The position numbers and the translations under genes are program-made. A model generated the notes under the pieces. That model saw only the letters and a program-made list of their open reading frames with translations. It searched no databases and was not told the origin of the DNA. From positions 3,637,001 through 3,701,000 of the forward strand of contig NZ_CP100470.1 of NCBI RefSeq assembly GCF_030323145.1: DNA of 64,000 bases, given 5' to 3'. The stretch is from Mesorhizobium sp. C432A (lineage in GTDB: Bacteria; Pseudomonadota; Alphaproteobacteria; Rhizobiales; Rhizobiaceae). Shown here piece by piece: positions 8,915 to 19,067 of this stretch; within the stretch, counting starts at the first letter, position 1, and every line of letters starts with the position of its first letter.

Positions 8915-9589
8915 ATGAGCGCTGATTTCTCCGAACTTCGCGTCAAGATGGTCGACGGCCAGGTCCGCACCACCGATGTGACCGACGCAGCATTGCTCGA
9001 TGCCATGCTTGCCGTGCCGCGCGAGGCCTTTGTCGGGGCCGGCCAACAGGCTCTCGCCTATATTGACGAGGATATCCGCATCTCCGACGGCGCCGATGGC
9101 AGCGGTGCGCGCTACCTCATGGAGCCGTCGCCACTGGCCAAGCTTTTGCAGTTGGCCGAGATCGACGTCGGCGATTCGGTGCTCGATGTCGGCTGCGGAA
9201 CCGGTTATTCCGCGGCGCTGCTGTCCAGGCTGGCCAAATCCGTCGTGGCGCTGGAAAGCGATACCACACTGGCGGAAGCAGCCAAAGCGGCGCTTTCGGC
9301 GCAGGGCTGCGATAACGTCACCGTGGTCACCGGCCCACTGCCGCAAGGTCATGCCGCCAAGGCGCCCTACAATGTGATTCTCATCGGCGGCAGCGTCGAG
9401 AAAGTGCCTGCGGCGCTGCTTGACCAGCTTGCCGAAGGCGGCCGGCTGGTGGCTGTGGAAGGGCAGGGCAATGCGGGCGTAGCCCGGCTCTTTTTCAACG
9501 CAGGGGGGGTTGTAACAGGAAGACGGGCATTTAATGCGGCAATTAAGCCACTACCCGGATTTGAACGCATTCATGCCTTCGAGTTCTAA
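8915..9589 (+). CDS. Protein-L-isoaspartate O-methyltransferase family protein
   Basis: A 224-residue SAM-dependent methyltransferase of the PCMT family. Motif I is VLDVGCGTGYSAALL near residue 90, preceded by the family N-terminus with VPREAFVG, and followed by NVILIGGSVEKVPAALLDQL. PCMT enzymes repair isoaspartyl residues in damaged proteins. This copy precedes the tolC-type gene, an arrangement common in Rhizobiales. A second PCMT paralogue lies at 35849-36502 beside surE. This one is the more divergent of the two, so a substrate other than isoaspartate cannot be excluded. Confidence 0.82.
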   Translation: MSADFSELRVKMVDGQVRTTDVTDAALLDAMLAVPREAFVGAGQQALAYIDEDIRISDGADGSGARYLMEPSPLAKLLQLAEIDVGDSVLDVGCGTGYSAALLSRLAKSVVALESDTTLAEAAKAALSAQGCDNVTVVTGPLPQGHAAKAPYNVILIGGSVEKVPAALLDQLAEGGRLVAVEGQGNAGVARLFFNAGGVVTGRRAFNAAIKPLPGFERIHAFEF

Positions 9590-9773
9590 GTGATTTTGCC
9601 TTGCAGCAAAGACTCTGTCATGTTGGCTTACGATTGAACAATCGTTGCTGATTGGTTAACCGGGGTTTCGGGAGCTGTCAGCGGGGGAACGATAGATCGA
9701 CGCGGCGCTGGCCGATCCCTAGGGATGGGCTGGCGTGGCGTGGTTCCCGTGCAAAACGAATGAGGGATATAAA

Positions 9774-11159
9774 GTGCCGTCCTTAGCCAAGAGTCTGTTT
9801 GTTACCGTCCTCATTTCCGCGACAGCGCTTTCGCCGATAGCCGCCTCGGCGGAAACCATTCTCGGCGCGCTTTCCAAGGCCTACCAGAACAATTCCTCGC
9901 TGAATTCGGCCCGTGCCGGCGTGCGCGTCACCGATGAGGGCGTGGCGATCGCCAAGTCGGGCTATCGCCCGGTGATCACTGGTTCGGCTGATATCGATTA
10001 CACCTCCAGGCACCTAAACGGCAGGAACGCGAGCCTGGCATTGACCACCGGCAGCTTCGGCGTTCGGATTGACCAGACGCTGTTCGACGGCTTCCAGACC
10101 AAGAACAGGGTCGCGTCGGCCGCTGCACAGGTGAGGGCCTCGGTCGAGGGCCTGCGCAACACCGAAGAGAACACGCTGTTCAACGCGGCGAGCGCCTATA
10201 TGGACGTGATTCGCGACCGCCAGGTGGCGGTGCTGACCGAACAGAATCTGCAGTTCCTGACCGAGCAGGCGCGCGCGGCACGCTCGCGCTTCGAGGTCGG
10301 CGAGGGCACGCGCACCGATGTGGCGCAGGCCGACGCGTCTCGTTCGGCCGCGGTGGCGCAATTGAGTGCTGCCCGTGCGCAGGCTCTGGCCAGTGCAGCA
10401 ACCTATCATCAGATCGTCGGTGACGAGCCGGGCAAGCTCAAGGCCGCGTCGCCGTTGGCGAAGCTGTTGCCGAGGAGTCTCGAGGCGGCGATCGGCATTG
10501 CATCGAACGAGCATCCGGCCATCCTGGCCGCCCTACATTCCGTCGATGCAGCGGGATTTGATGTAAAGACGCAGGAAGGTGCGTTGCTGCCGCAGTTGAC
10601 TGCTAGTGCCGGCCTTTCCCATGCCTATCAAAATACTGTACCTGGCGCGGGGAATTCGGACGGCGACTCCAATGCCGCCACCGTCGGCGCGACGCTGACC
10701 GTTCCGATCTATTCGGGCGGCCGTACCTCCGCACTCGTTCGTCAGTCGAAGGAATCGCTCAGCCAGGCTCGCATCGAGGTGGATGTCAGCCGTGACTCGG
10801 TGCGCCAGGCCGTGACCTCGGCATGGACGCAATACATCGCAGCGCGGGAAAGCGTCGACGCTAATCGGCAGGTGATCGCGGCCGCACAGTTGGCGCTCAA
10901 CGGCGTCATCGAGGAGCGCAATGTCGGACAGCGCACCACGCTCGACGTGTTGAATGCCCAGAACGCCGTCATCTCGGCAAAGATCGACCTCGCCAGCTCC
11001 GAGCGCGATGTGGTCGTAGCCAGCTACGCCATCCTGTCGGCCATGGGCCGCCTGTCGGCCGATCGCCTGGCGTTGAATGTGGTGAAGTACAAGCCTGAAG
11101 AGCACTACAGAGCCGTAAAGGACAAATGGATCGGGCTGCGTACGCCGGACGGTCGTTGA
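9774..11159 (+). CDS. tolC: TolC-family outer-membrane efflux/secretion protein
   Basis: A 461-residue protein with a signal peptide (KSLFVTVLISATALSPIAASA, cleavage after ASA). It has the two repeated TolC halves: ETILGALSKAYQNN...LNSARAGVR early, and a second alpha-helical half with YSGGRTSALVRQSKESL and the conserved ERNVGQRTTLDVLNAQ motif. TolC proteins form a trimeric channel for type I secretion and drug efflux. I start it at GTG 9774, preceded by GAGGG; an upstream ATG at 9735 would place 13 non-signal residues in front. The Brucella homologue in this pcm-tolC-popZ-valS order is BepC. A terminator follows at 11203. Confidence 0.87.
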   Translation: MPSLAKSLFVTVLISATALSPIAASAETILGALSKAYQNNSSLNSARAGVRVTDEGVAIAKSGYRPVITGSADIDYTSRHLNGRNASLALTTGSFGVRIDQTLFDGFQTKNRVASAAAQVRASVEGLRNTEENTLFNAASAYMDVIRDRQVAVLTEQNLQFLTEQARAARSRFEVGEGTRTDVAQADASRSAAVAQLSAARAQALASAATYHQIVGDEPGKLKAASPLAKLLPRSLEAAIGIASNEHPAILAALHSVDAAGFDVKTQEGALLPQLTASAGLSHAYQNTVPGAGNSDGDSNAATVGATLTVPIYSGGRTSALVRQSKESLSQARIEVDVSRDSVRQAVTSAWTQYIAARESVDANRQVIAAAQLALNGVIEERNVGQRTTLDVLNAQNAVISAKIDLASSERDVVVASYAILSAMGRLSADRLALNVVKYKPEEHYRAVKDKWIGLRTPDGR

Positions 11160-11202
11160 GCCCACCTGGGCGGCTCAAGTCCCGCCAGGGTTGAAGCATT
11201 TC

Positions 11203-11240
11203 ACGCCGCGCTTCCCATGGATGCGCGGCGTTTGTCTTTT
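11203..11240 (+). terminator. Rho-independent terminator after tolC
   Basis: The arms ACGCCGCGC and GCGCGGCGT surround an 11-base loop and are followed by TTGTCTTTT, 43 bp after the tolC stop. Confidence 0.8.
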
Positions 11241-11364
11241 GTAGCCTAAATTGTTGAAATCCGGCGTCTTCCGAGATTGGGGATTCTCGGATGGCGATCC
11301 GTCGGCTACGCTGTCGCCATGATTCGTATCCGGCTTTGCCGGACAGGAATCCAGGAACGGGTCA

Positions 11365-11467
11365 CTACAGCGCCACGCGTCCGATGGATGCGCAAAGGAC
11401 GCTGTAGAATTTTGATTTGCGCCTGATCCTCTTCGAAAATCGAAGATCGATTTTCGGGATCATGCGC
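11365..11467. repeat. Two adjacent palindromic intergenic elements
   Basis: The first (11365-11407) has CTACAGCG and CGCTGTAG at its ends, with imperfect arms inside. The second (11419-11467) is bounded by GCGCCTGATC and GGATCATGCGC with GAAAATC and CGATTTTC inside. The GATCATG ends resemble the dispersed elements at 29863, 39429 and 61285. They end about 20 bp before the PopZ-like gene. The rest of the 11160-11486 gap holds the tolC terminator and presumably the popZ promoter. Confidence 0.6.
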
Positions 11468-11486
11468 GGGGGCGGCGGATGTGACG

Positions 11487-12383
11487 ATGGCGACGGCAAG
11501 CAGCGCACAGCGCGAACCTTCCATGGAAGAAATACTGGCTTCCATCAGGAGGATCATCGAAGACAGCGACACCGGCCGCAAGCTGCCGGGCGACGCCGAT
11601 GAGTTGCGCCAGGACCTTGTGCCGGCCGCCGGGCCTGTTTCGGATGTTGAGGCCTTCCGCAGCGAATTGCACAGCTCGACCGAAAGCAAGAAGCCGGTGA
11701 CGCTGGCCGAGGTGCAGGCCCAACTGGCCGAGCCGGTGGTTGCGCGGCTGGAGCCGCGGTCCGAGCCGTCGCCAGTGAAGCCTGCCATTGCGGCAAATGC
11801 CACGACCGCCGCGCCACCCGCGCATGCTCCGATGACATTGGCGGAAGTAAGCGCCAGGATAGCCAGTGAGCCAGCTCCCGCCGTCAGGGCAGAAGCTGCA
11901 GTGCGGGCAAAGGCGGAAACCACCGACTCGATCGTCACGGATTGGCGCCGCGAAATCGCGGCCGTTGGCAATCAGGCAAAACCGGCTGACACAGTACGGC
12001 GGCCCGAGATCAGGCAGCCGAAGATCAGGCAGCCGGAGACTGAAAATCGGCAGGCAGCAATCGCGGAGGTCGAGGCTTTCGAGGACGATCTCGCTGCCGA
12101 GCCGGCTTTCGAGCCTCGTCCTTCGCGCAGCGAGCACGCGCGCCCGGCCGATACAACCCCGGCCCGTCCGGCGATCGTTTCGGAACATACGGGACGGCAG
12201 GTCGCAGCCGCCTTCGGCGAGCTCTCCGACGCCTTCGCCAGCCGCAGCAAGAAGACCTTCGACGAGATGGCCGAGGAGATGCTGCGGCCGATGTTGCAGG
12301 ACTGGCTGGACAACAATCTGCCGACGCTGGTCGAGCGCCTGGTACGCGAAGAAATCGAGCGCGTCGCGCGCGGCGCGCAATAG
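11487..12383 (+). CDS. popZ: PopZ-like polar organizing protein (DUF2497)
   Basis: A 298-residue protein with the three-part layout of alphaproteobacterial PopZ/DUF2497: a conserved N-terminal helix (REPSMEEILASIRRIIED), a long disordered Pro/Ala/Glu-rich middle, and a conserved C-terminal helical block (FDEMAEEMLRPMLQDWLDNN then LPTLVERLVREEIERVA). In Caulobacter PopZ assembles a polar condensate that anchors the chromosome centromere and recruits cell-cycle proteins; Agrobacterium PopZ marks the growing pole. The linker contains a short internal repeat (RRPEIRQPKIRQPETE). A GTG at 11481 is an alternative start two codons upstream. It lies between tolC and valS, as in other Rhizobiales. Confidence 0.8.
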   Translation: MATASSAQREPSMEEILASIRRIIEDSDTGRKLPGDADELRQDLVPAAGPVSDVEAFRSELHSSTESKKPVTLAEVQAQLAEPVVARLEPRSEPSPVKPAIAANATTAAPPAHAPMTLAEVSARIASEPAPAVRAEAAVRAKAETTDSIVTDWRREIAAVGNQAKPADTVRRPEIRQPKIRQPETENRQAAIAEVEAFEDDLAAEPAFEPRPSRSEHARPADTTPARPAIVSEHTGRQVAAAFGELSDAFASRSKKTFDEMAEEMLRPMLQDWLDNNLPTLVERLVREEIERVARGAQ

Positions 12384-12443
12384 ACATCACCATAGCCCGT
12401 TCCGGATTAAGGCGCCGCCTTCGGGCGACGCTTTCGCTGCAGG

Positions 12444-12539
12444 TCAGCTTCCGGCCGATGTCGCGAACACGATCAGCTTACCGTCGGGATCGCTGACGAT
12501 GAAGGTGCAGGCATGGCCTTCCCGTTGAAATGACCAGGG
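12444..12539 (-). pseudogene. Remnant of a VOC/glyoxalase-family gene (C-terminus)
   Basis: On the minus strand about 30 codons before a TGA at 12444-12446 read [16 protein letters not shown], the usual last strand of vicinal oxygen chelate proteins. The frame hits a stop just upstream and no start is present, so only a 3' fragment survives. The assignment rests on a short motif. Confidence 0.4.
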
Positions 12540-12649
12540 CCCCGCCTATTTGCGTTGAAGGACTGAGGCCGCCCTCGCGGTTGACTTGGCCAAAACCTTC
12601 CGATTTACACCGGGTCAGCAAAACTCCCGACCGCGCGGACCATTTTCCC

Positions 12650-15433
12650 ATGCTTGAAAAGACCTACGACGCCAAGACCGTCGAGCCCAGGATCGCCAAA
12701 ATCTGGGAAGAGGCGGACGCATTTCGCGCCGGCGCCGGCGCCGAGGAGGGGGCGGAGGCCTTCACCATCGTCATCCCGCCGCCCAACGTCACCGGCTCGC
12801 TGCATATGGGCCATGCACTCAACAACACGCTGCAGGACATACTCGTGCGCTTCGAGCGCATGCGCGGCAAAAACGTGCTGTGGCAGCCCGGCATGGATCA
12901 TGCCGGCATCGCCACGCAGATGGTGGTCGAACGCCAGCTGATGGAAAAGCAGATACATCGCCGCGATCTCACCCGCGAACAGTTCATCGACAAGGTCTGG
13001 GAGTGGAAGGCCGAGTCCGGCGGCGCCATCTTCAACCAGCTGAAGCGGCTCGGCGCCTCGGCGGACTGGTCGCGCGAACGCTTCACCATGGATGAAGGCC
13101 TGTCCAAGGCCGTGCTCGAAGTTTTTGTCAGCCTCTACAAGGAAGGGCTGATCTACAAGGACAAGCGCCTTGTGAACTGGGACCCGAAGCTGTTGACGGC
13201 GATCTCCGACCTGGAGGTCGAGCCGCAGGAGGTCAATGGCAATCTCTGGCACTTCCGCTATCCGATCGAGGGCGAGATTTTCGATCCGGAAAATCCTGGG
13301 ACATTCATCACCGTGGCGACGACACGGCCCGAGACGATGCTGGGCGATACGGCAGTCGCCGTGCACCCGGACGACGAGCGCTACTGGCATCTGGTCGGCA
13401 AGAATGTCGTGTTGCCGATCGTCGGCCGGAAAATTCCGGTTGTGGCTGACGAGTATTCCGACCCGGAAAAGGGTTCCGGCGCCGTCAAGATCACGCCGGC
13501 GCACGACTTCAACGATTTCGAGGTTGGCAAGCGCCACAAGCTGCCGGCGATCAACATCCTGACCATCGAGGCGGCAATAACGCTCAGGGATAACGAGGAT
13601 TTTCTCGCCGGGCTCGACGTGACGCCGGAGCGCCAGGCCGTCTGGGACGAGCTCGACGGTCTCGACCGTTTCGTCGCGCGCAAGAAAATCGTCGAGCTGA
13701 TGGAGGCCGGCGGCTTCCTCGACAAGATCGAGCCGCATCGCCACGCCGTGCCGCATGGCGACCGCGGCGGCGTGCCGATCGAGCCGTTTCTGACCGAGCA
13801 GTGGTATGCAAACGCCGCCGAGCTGGCCAAGCCGGCGATCGCATCGGTGCGCGAAGGCCGTACCAACTTCGTGCCGAAGAACTGGGAAAAGACCTATTTT
13901 GACTGGATGGAGAACATTCAGCCCTGGTGTATTTCACGCCAGCTGTGGTGGGGTCATCAGATCCCGGCCTGGTACGGGCCGGACGGCCGCGTCTTCGTCG
14001 AGAAATCAGAGGAAGAGGCGTTGGCTGCAGCGATTGAATATTATCTGGCGCTGGAAGGTCCATGGAAGGCCTGGGTCGAGGACAAACTCGAGAATTTCAA
14101 GCCGGGCGAGATCCTGAGCCGCGACGAGGACGTGCTCGACACCTGGTTCTCGTCTGCACTGTGGCCGTTCTCGACGCTCGGCTGGCCGGATCAAACGCCG
14201 GAGCTCAAGACCTATTACCAGACCGACGTGCTGGTGACCGGTTTCGACATCATCTTCTTCTGGGTCGCGCGAATGATGATGATGGGCCTGCATTTCATGC
14301 ACGAGGAGCCGTTCCACACCATCTATGTGCACGCGCTGGTGCGCGACAAGAACGGGCAGAAGATGTCGAAGTCGAAAGGCAACGTCATCGATCCGCTCGA
14401 CCTCATCGACGAGTTTGGCGCCGACGCACTGCGCTTCACGCTGACGGTGATGGCGGCGCAGGGGCGCGACGTGAAGCTCGATCCGGCGCGCATCGCCGGC
14501 TACCGCAATTTCGGCACCAAGCTGTGGAACGCGACACGCTTTGCCGAGATGAACGAGGTCGCGCGCAATGACGATTTCTGGCTGAACGACGCCAAGCTGC
14601 CGGTCAACCGCTGGATCCTGACCGAGCTGACCAGGGCGTCGCACGCGATGACCGAGGGCATCACCGGCTACCGCTTCAACGAAGCAGCGGGCGCTGCCTA
14701 CCGCTTCGTCTGGAACCTGTTTTGCGACTGGTATCTGGAACTGCTGAAGCCGGTGTTCATGGGCGCCGACGAGGCGGCCAAAGCCGAAAGCCGCGCCTGC
14801 GTCGCCTTCGTGCTCGACGAGATCTACAAGCTGCTTCACCCCATGATGCCGTTCATGACGGAGGAGCTGTGGGCGCAGACGGCAGGTGGGGGCAGGCCGC
14901 GCGCAACGCTGCTGTGCCACGCCGCCTGGCCGTCGCCCGACTTCGAGGACGCCGATGCAGCCGCCGACATCAACTGGCTGGTCGATCTGGTCTCCGGTAT
15001 TCGCTCCGTGCGCTCTGAAATGAACGTGCCGCCGGCGGCGATCGCGCCGCTGGTGGTGGTCGGCGCCAGCGCCGAGACTCACCAGAGGCTGGAACGCCAT
15101 GCGTCCGCCATCAAGCGGCTGGCGCGGGTCGGCGACATCTCGCTGCAGGACGCCGCACCCAAGGGCTCGGCCCAGATCGTGCTCAACGAGGCGACGATCT
15201 GCCTGCCGCTCGGCAGCCTGATCGATCTGTCCGCCGAGGCGGCGCGGCTGCAGAAGGAACTGGCCAAGGTGACCGAGGAAATCGCGCGGTTGCACAAGAA
15301 GCTGTCGAACGAACGGTTCGTCGCCAGCGCGCCGGAAGAGATCGTCGCGGCCGAGCGCGAAAAACTCGACGAATACCGCGATCAGCAGGAGAAGCTTTCG
15401 GTGGCGCTGACCAGGGTGCGCGACGCCGGTTGA
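12650..15433 (+). CDS. valS: Valyl-tRNA synthetase
   Basis: A 927-residue class I synthetase charging tRNA-Val. The HIGH motif is [14 protein letters not shown] and the KMSKS motif is [19 protein letters not shown]. The connective editing domain is present ([17 protein letters not shown]), as is the tRNA-binding region with W-rich strands ([17 protein letters not shown]). The last about 70 residues form the valine-type coiled coil ([22 protein letters not shown] is its start). I start it at ATG 12650; the open frame continues 40 codons upstream through unrelated sequence. It is monocistronic here, downstream of the PopZ-like gene. Confidence 0.95.
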   Translation: MLEKTYDAKTVEPRIAKIWEEADAFRAGAGAEEGAEAFTIVIPPPNVTGSLHMGHALNNTLQDILVRFERMRGKNVLWQPGMDHAGIATQMVVERQLMEKQIHRRDLTREQFIDKVWEWKAESGGAIFNQLKRLGASADWSRERFTMDEGLSKAVLEVFVSLYKEGLIYKDKRLVNWDPKLLTAISDLEVEPQEVNGNLWHFRYPIEGEIFDPENPGTFITVATTRPETMLGDTAVAVHPDDERYWHLVGKNVVLPIVGRKIPVVADEYSDPEKGSGAVKITPAHDFNDFEVGKRHKLPAINILTIEAAITLRDNEDFLAGLDVTPERQAVWDELDGLDRFVARKKIVELMEAGGFLDKIEPHRHAVPHGDRGGVPIEPFLTEQWYANAAELAKPAIASVREGRTNFVPKNWEKTYFDWMENIQPWCISRQLWWGHQIPAWYGPDGRVFVEKSEEEALAAAIEYYLALEGPWKAWVEDKLENFKPGEILSRDEDVLDTWFSSALWPFSTLGWPDQTPELKTYYQTDVLVTGFDIIFFWVARMMMMGLHFMHEEPFHTIYVHALVRDKNGQKMSKSKGNVIDPLDLIDEFGADALRFTLTVMAAQGRDVKLDPARIAGYRNFGTKLWNATRFAEMNEVARNDDFWLNDAKLPVNRWILTELTRASHAMTEGITGYRFNEAAGAAYRFVWNLFCDWYLELLKPVFMGADEAAKAESRACVAFVLDEIYKLLHPMMPFMTEELWAQTAGGGRPRATLLCHAAWPSPDFEDADAAADINWLVDLVSGIRSVRSEMNVPPAAIAPLVVVGASAETHQRLERHASAIKRLARVGDISLQDAAPKGSAQIVLNEATICLPLGSLIDLSAEAARLQKELAKVTEEIARLHKKLSNERFVASAPEEIVAAEREKLDEYRDQQEKLSVALTRVRDAG

Positions 15434-15792
15434 CGGCCGGATTCGCGAGACGCTTGCAGCGCTTCGCGAAGGTTCTTTTGCTCGAAAAATAGGCGTTCCG
15501 TAACGTTAATATTGACGTAAACGGAAAGTTTCGACCTCATTGTTGCCATAATGTAACAATGGGGCAGAATGCCGGCAAAATAGCTGGTTTTGGGTGCTGT
15601 TTTCAGCGGTTTTACCTGATTTGTTCCCCAGTCTGCCGCCCAAATGGTCATTTTCGAACCTACCGGCCAGGCCGCCACTGTGTTCGAAATGCGGTCCGCT
15701 AGAGTGTACATGTACGCTATTCGAATTCATTGTTGCGCCGTTAACCCGAATTGGTTCTAGCTTGACGCACTAGTATTTCGGGGAGGACATCC
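15434..15792. promoter_or_regulatory. 359-bp AT-richer gap with palindromes, upstream of the FadL-type gene
   Basis: No coding region is seen. Two palindromes stand out: ATTGTT...AACAAT at 15539-15560, and a 16-bp near-perfect palindrome centred on GTACATGTAC at 15703-15718, about 80 bp before the ATG. Either could be an operator for the outer-membrane protein gene. The lower GC of this stretch fits a promoter region. Confidence 0.45.
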
Positions 15793-17052
15793 ATGAGCAA
15801 TTTGCGTTTGAAAGCACTGCTGGGGGCAGGGTGTTTTTCGCTGGGTCTGATCGGTTCCGTGCATGCCGGCGGCCTGGAGCGCGGCGGCTATGACATCGAT
15901 CTGCTGTTCGATCCCGCGCAGGTCACGGGCGAGGTTACCGGCACCTATGTGATGCCGCAGCGCGACCTCAAGAATGTGGTGGACGCGAATCCGGCTGACG
16001 GCCCCCTTAACGCGTTGGGCCTTTCCAACAGCGCCCGCGATACCGCAAGTTATTGGGTGCCGAGCGTGGGCATCAAGGCTGGTATGGGCCCGGTCGATTG
16101 TCTTGTCGACTATGGCCAACCGATCGGTGCGTACAGCAATCCCGGCGTTAACTGGGCCGGCGCGAACGGCAATATCGTAACCAAGGTCAAGAGCGAGGCC
16201 GTGGGCGGAACCTGCTCGTACAAAATGGACGTCGGCAAAGGCCAGTTTCGTTTCATCGGCGGCGTGTTCCATGAGGACGTCTCGGGCTTCAAGGAACAGC
16301 TGGTCGCTCCGCTTCCCGTATTTTTGGGTACAGGCATCGGGCGCCTTGATCTCAAGGGAGACGGCTGGGGATGGCGCGTCGGTGCCGCCTATGAAATTCC
16401 TGATATCGCGCTGCGCGCCAGCCTGGTCTACAATTCAGCCGTCAAGCTCGACAACCTCTCGGGGACCCTTGATCTGACCCAGGTTCCCGGATTCCTCGAC
16501 CCAACTAATCCGATTTTGGGTCGCATAACCGACGTAAGCGGTTCTTCGGAGGTGCCTGAGTCTTTGGAACTCAAGCTCCAGTCAGGTATTGCTCCTGGTT
16601 GGCTCGCGTTTGGATCCATAAAGTGGGTCAATTGGAGCGTGTTGCAGAGCATACCATTCTGCCCGACCGGCGCCCCGGGGGCTTGCACCACGACCGGCCC
16701 CACCCGCGCTACATCGCTTGATCTGCTCTACCGGGATGGCTGGACGGTCTCAGGCGGTATCGGTCACAAGTTCAACGATCAGTGGAGCGGCGCCGCCATT
16801 CTGACCTGGGATCGCGGAACCTCCACCGGTCTGAGCGCCCAGACGGACACCTGGACGGTTGGCGGTGGCGTGGCTTACACGCCGACCCAGAACATCGAGG
16901 TTCGTCTTGGTGGGGCGCTGGGCGTGCTTACCAGCGGGTCGATCCATCCAGTCGTAGGCGACGATGGCGTCACCTATGGTACGGACTACACCGCTGACTT
17001 CGGCAACGATCTTGTGTCGGCCATTTCAACTTCGTTGAAGGTGAAGTGGTAA
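15793..17052 (+). CDS. OmpP1/FadL-family outer-membrane transporter
   Basis: A 419-residue outer-membrane beta-barrel protein. Residues 1-25 are a signal peptide ending in SVHAGG. The body alternates polar and aromatic residues typical of a 14-stranded barrel, and includes the FadL-family blocks GWRVGAAYEIPDIALRASLVY and LQSGIAPGWLAFGSIKWVNWS. The last residues (LVSAISTSLKVKW) end in an aromatic, the usual BAM signal. FadL proteins admit long-chain fatty acids or other hydrophobic compounds. A GGGGAGG ribosome-binding site precedes the ATG. The hydrophobic substrate is unknown. Confidence 0.82.
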   Translation: MSNLRLKALLGAGCFSLGLIGSVHAGGLERGGYDIDLLFDPAQVTGEVTGTYVMPQRDLKNVVDANPADGPLNALGLSNSARDTASYWVPSVGIKAGMGPVDCLVDYGQPIGAYSNPGVNWAGANGNIVTKVKSEAVGGTCSYKMDVGKGQFRFIGGVFHEDVSGFKEQLVAPLPVFLGTGIGRLDLKGDGWGWRVGAAYEIPDIALRASLVYNSAVKLDNLSGTLDLTQVPGFLDPTNPILGRITDVSGSSEVPESLELKLQSGIAPGWLAFGSIKWVNWSVLQSIPFCPTGAPGACTTTGPTRATSLDLLYRDGWTVSGGIGHKFNDQWSGAAILTWDRGTSTGLSAQTDTWTVGGGVAYTPTQNIEVRLGGALGVLTSGSIHPVVGDDGVTYGTDYTADFGNDLVSAISTSLKVKW

Positions 17053-17069
17053 GCCTTTCAAATTGAAAA

Positions 17070-17099
17070 GAAAAAGGCCGGTCATCCCCGGTCTTTTTC
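17070..17099. terminator. Bidirectional terminator after the FadL-type gene
   Basis: AAAAAGGCCGG and CCGGTCTTTTT flank a short loop, with an A-run on the left and a T-run on the right, 18 bp after the stop. The rest of the 290-bp gap to ilvD shows no gene. Confidence 0.8.
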
Positions 17100-17342
17100 T
17101 TATGCGGGCACCGCGTCGAGCCTTGTCGGCGAGAGTTGGCGTTGCAGATACGCCGCACGGGCGTCGCCTCTCGCGATTGTGACGTTTTGGCAACAGTTTC
17201 TGAACAACCCCCGCGCTAGACTTCCGCCCGACCAAATTGCCCATTTCCCGCCATAAACCCGGCGCACCTCGAATTTGTCTCGGGACACGCGCCAAAAGGC
17301 TCGGCGATGAGGCAGGCCGCGCCGCCCGCGGCAAGGAAGAGA

Positions 17343-19067
17343 ATGGACGCCAAAGTCATCTCCAAGGCCAAGCTGCCTAGCCGCCATGTGACCGTCGGTC
17401 CGGCGCGTGCGCCGCACCGTTCGTATCTCTATGCCATGGGGTTGTCGGCGGCCGAGATCGCGCAGCCGCTGGTCGGCGTTGCCTCCTGCTGGAACGAAGC
17501 GGCGCCTTGCAACATCTCGCTGATGCGCCAGGCGCAAGTGGTCAAGAAAGGCGTCGCGGCCGCCAACGGCACGCCGCGCGAATTCTGCACCATCACCGTC
17601 ACCGACGGCATCGCCATGGGCCACCAGGGCATGAAGTCGTCGCTGGTGTCGCGCGATGTCATCGCCGATTCGGTCGAACTCACCATGCGCGGCCATTGCT
17701 ACGATGCGCTGGTCGGCCTTGCCGGCTGCGACAAGTCGCTGCCCGGCATGATGATGGCCATGGTGCGGCTCAACGTGCCGTCGATCTTCATCTATGGCGG
17801 CTCGATCCTGCCGGGCTCTTATCGCGGCCGCCAGATCACCGTGCAGGACGTGTTCGAGGCGGTCGGCCAGCATTCGGTCGGCACGGTCAGTGATGCCGAA
17901 CTGCTCGAGATCGAGCAGGCGGCGTGTCCGTCCGCCGGCTCCTGCGGGGCCCAGTTCACCGCCAACACCATGGCCACCGTCGCCGAGGCGATCGGCCTGG
18001 CGCTGCCCTATTCCTGCGGCGCGCCGGCGCCTTACGAGATGCGCGACCGCTTCAATTTCGCCTCCGGCGAAAAGATCATGGAGCTGATCGCCAAGAACAT
18101 CCGGCCGCGCGACGTCGTCACGCTGAAGGCGCTGGAGAATGCGGCGACCGTGGTTTCGGCCACCGGCGGCTCGACCAATGCGGCTTTGCACCTGCCGGCG
18201 ATCGCGCATGAGGCAGGCATCAAGTTCGACCTGTTCGACGTTGCCGCGATTTTCGAGAAGACGCCCTACATCGCCGACCTCAAGCCGGGCGGCAAATATG
18301 TCGCCAAGGACATGTTCGAGGCCGGCGGCATTCCGCTGTTGATGAAGACGCTGCTCGACCACGGCTATCTCCATGGCGACTGCATGACCGTGACTGGCCG
18401 TACTTTGGCCGAAAACATGGAGCATGTTGCCTGGAATGATAGCCAGGATGTGGTCCGTCCCGCCAACCGACCAATCACCCAAACCGGCGGTGTCGTGGGC
18501 TTGAAGGGCAACCTTGCCCCCGAAGGCGCGATCGTGAAGGTCGCGGGCATGACGGAGCTGAAATTCTCAGGTCCGGCACGGTGTTTCGATTCGGAAGAGG
18601 AATGTTTCGAGGCGGTCACGCACCGCAACTACCGGGAAGGCGAGGTTCTCGTCATCCGTTACGAAGGTCCGCGCGGCGGCCCGGGCATGCGCGAGATGCT
18701 GTCGACGACGGCGGCGCTCTACGGCCAGGGCATGGGCGGCAAGGTCGCTCTCATCACCGACGGTCGTTTCTCGGGCGCAACGCGCGGTTTCTGCATCGGC
18801 CATGTCGGGCCCGAAGCTGCCGTGGGCGGCCCGATCGGGCTCTTGAAAGACGGCGATGTGATTTCGATCGATGCAACCAAAGGCACGATCGAGGTCGATT
18901 TGTCCGAGGCCGAACTGGCAACGCGGGCGAAGGCCTGGAAGGCGCGCACGACCGACTATCAGTCGGGCGCGATCTGGAAATACGCACAGACGGTAGGGCC
19001 TGCCCGCGACGGCGCGGTCACCCATCCGGGCGGTGCCAAAGAAACACATTGCTATGCGGATATCTGA
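17343..19067 (+). CDS. ilvD: Dihydroxy-acid dehydratase
   Basis: A 574-residue IlvD/Edd-family Fe-S dehydratase. The cluster cysteines sit in [23 protein letters not shown] and [16 protein letters not shown]. The C-terminal substrate region has [18 protein letters not shown] and [19 protein letters not shown]. It forms 2-oxoisovalerate and 2-oxo-3-methylvalerate in valine and isoleucine synthesis. The ATG at 17343 follows AAGGAAGAG and gives a standard N-terminus; an upstream ATG at 17307 is less likely. The stop lies inside the exoR reading frame (14-bp overlap with the preferred exoR start). A sugar-acid dehydratase of the same family is the alternative. Confidence 0.88.
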   Translation: MDAKVISKAKLPSRHVTVGPARAPHRSYLYAMGLSAAEIAQPLVGVASCWNEAAPCNISLMRQAQVVKKGVAAANGTPREFCTITVTDGIAMGHQGMKSSLVSRDVIADSVELTMRGHCYDALVGLAGCDKSLPGMMMAMVRLNVPSIFIYGGSILPGSYRGRQITVQDVFEAVGQHSVGTVSDAELLEIEQAACPSAGSCGAQFTANTMATVAEAIGLALPYSCGAPAPYEMRDRFNFASGEKIMELIAKNIRPRDVVTLKALENAATVVSATGGSTNAALHLPAIAHEAGIKFDLFDVAAIFEKTPYIADLKPGGKYVAKDMFEAGGIPLLMKTLLDHGYLHGDCMTVTGRTLAENMEHVAWNDSQDVVRPANRPITQTGGVVGLKGNLAPEGAIVKVAGMTELKFSGPARCFDSEEECFEAVTHRNYREGEVLVIRYEGPRGGPGMREMLSTTAALYGQGMGGKVALITDGRFSGATRGFCIGHVGPEAAVGGPIGLLKDGDVISIDATKGTIEVDLSEAELATRAKAWKARTTDYQSGAIWKYAQTVGPARDGAVTHPGGAKETHCYADI

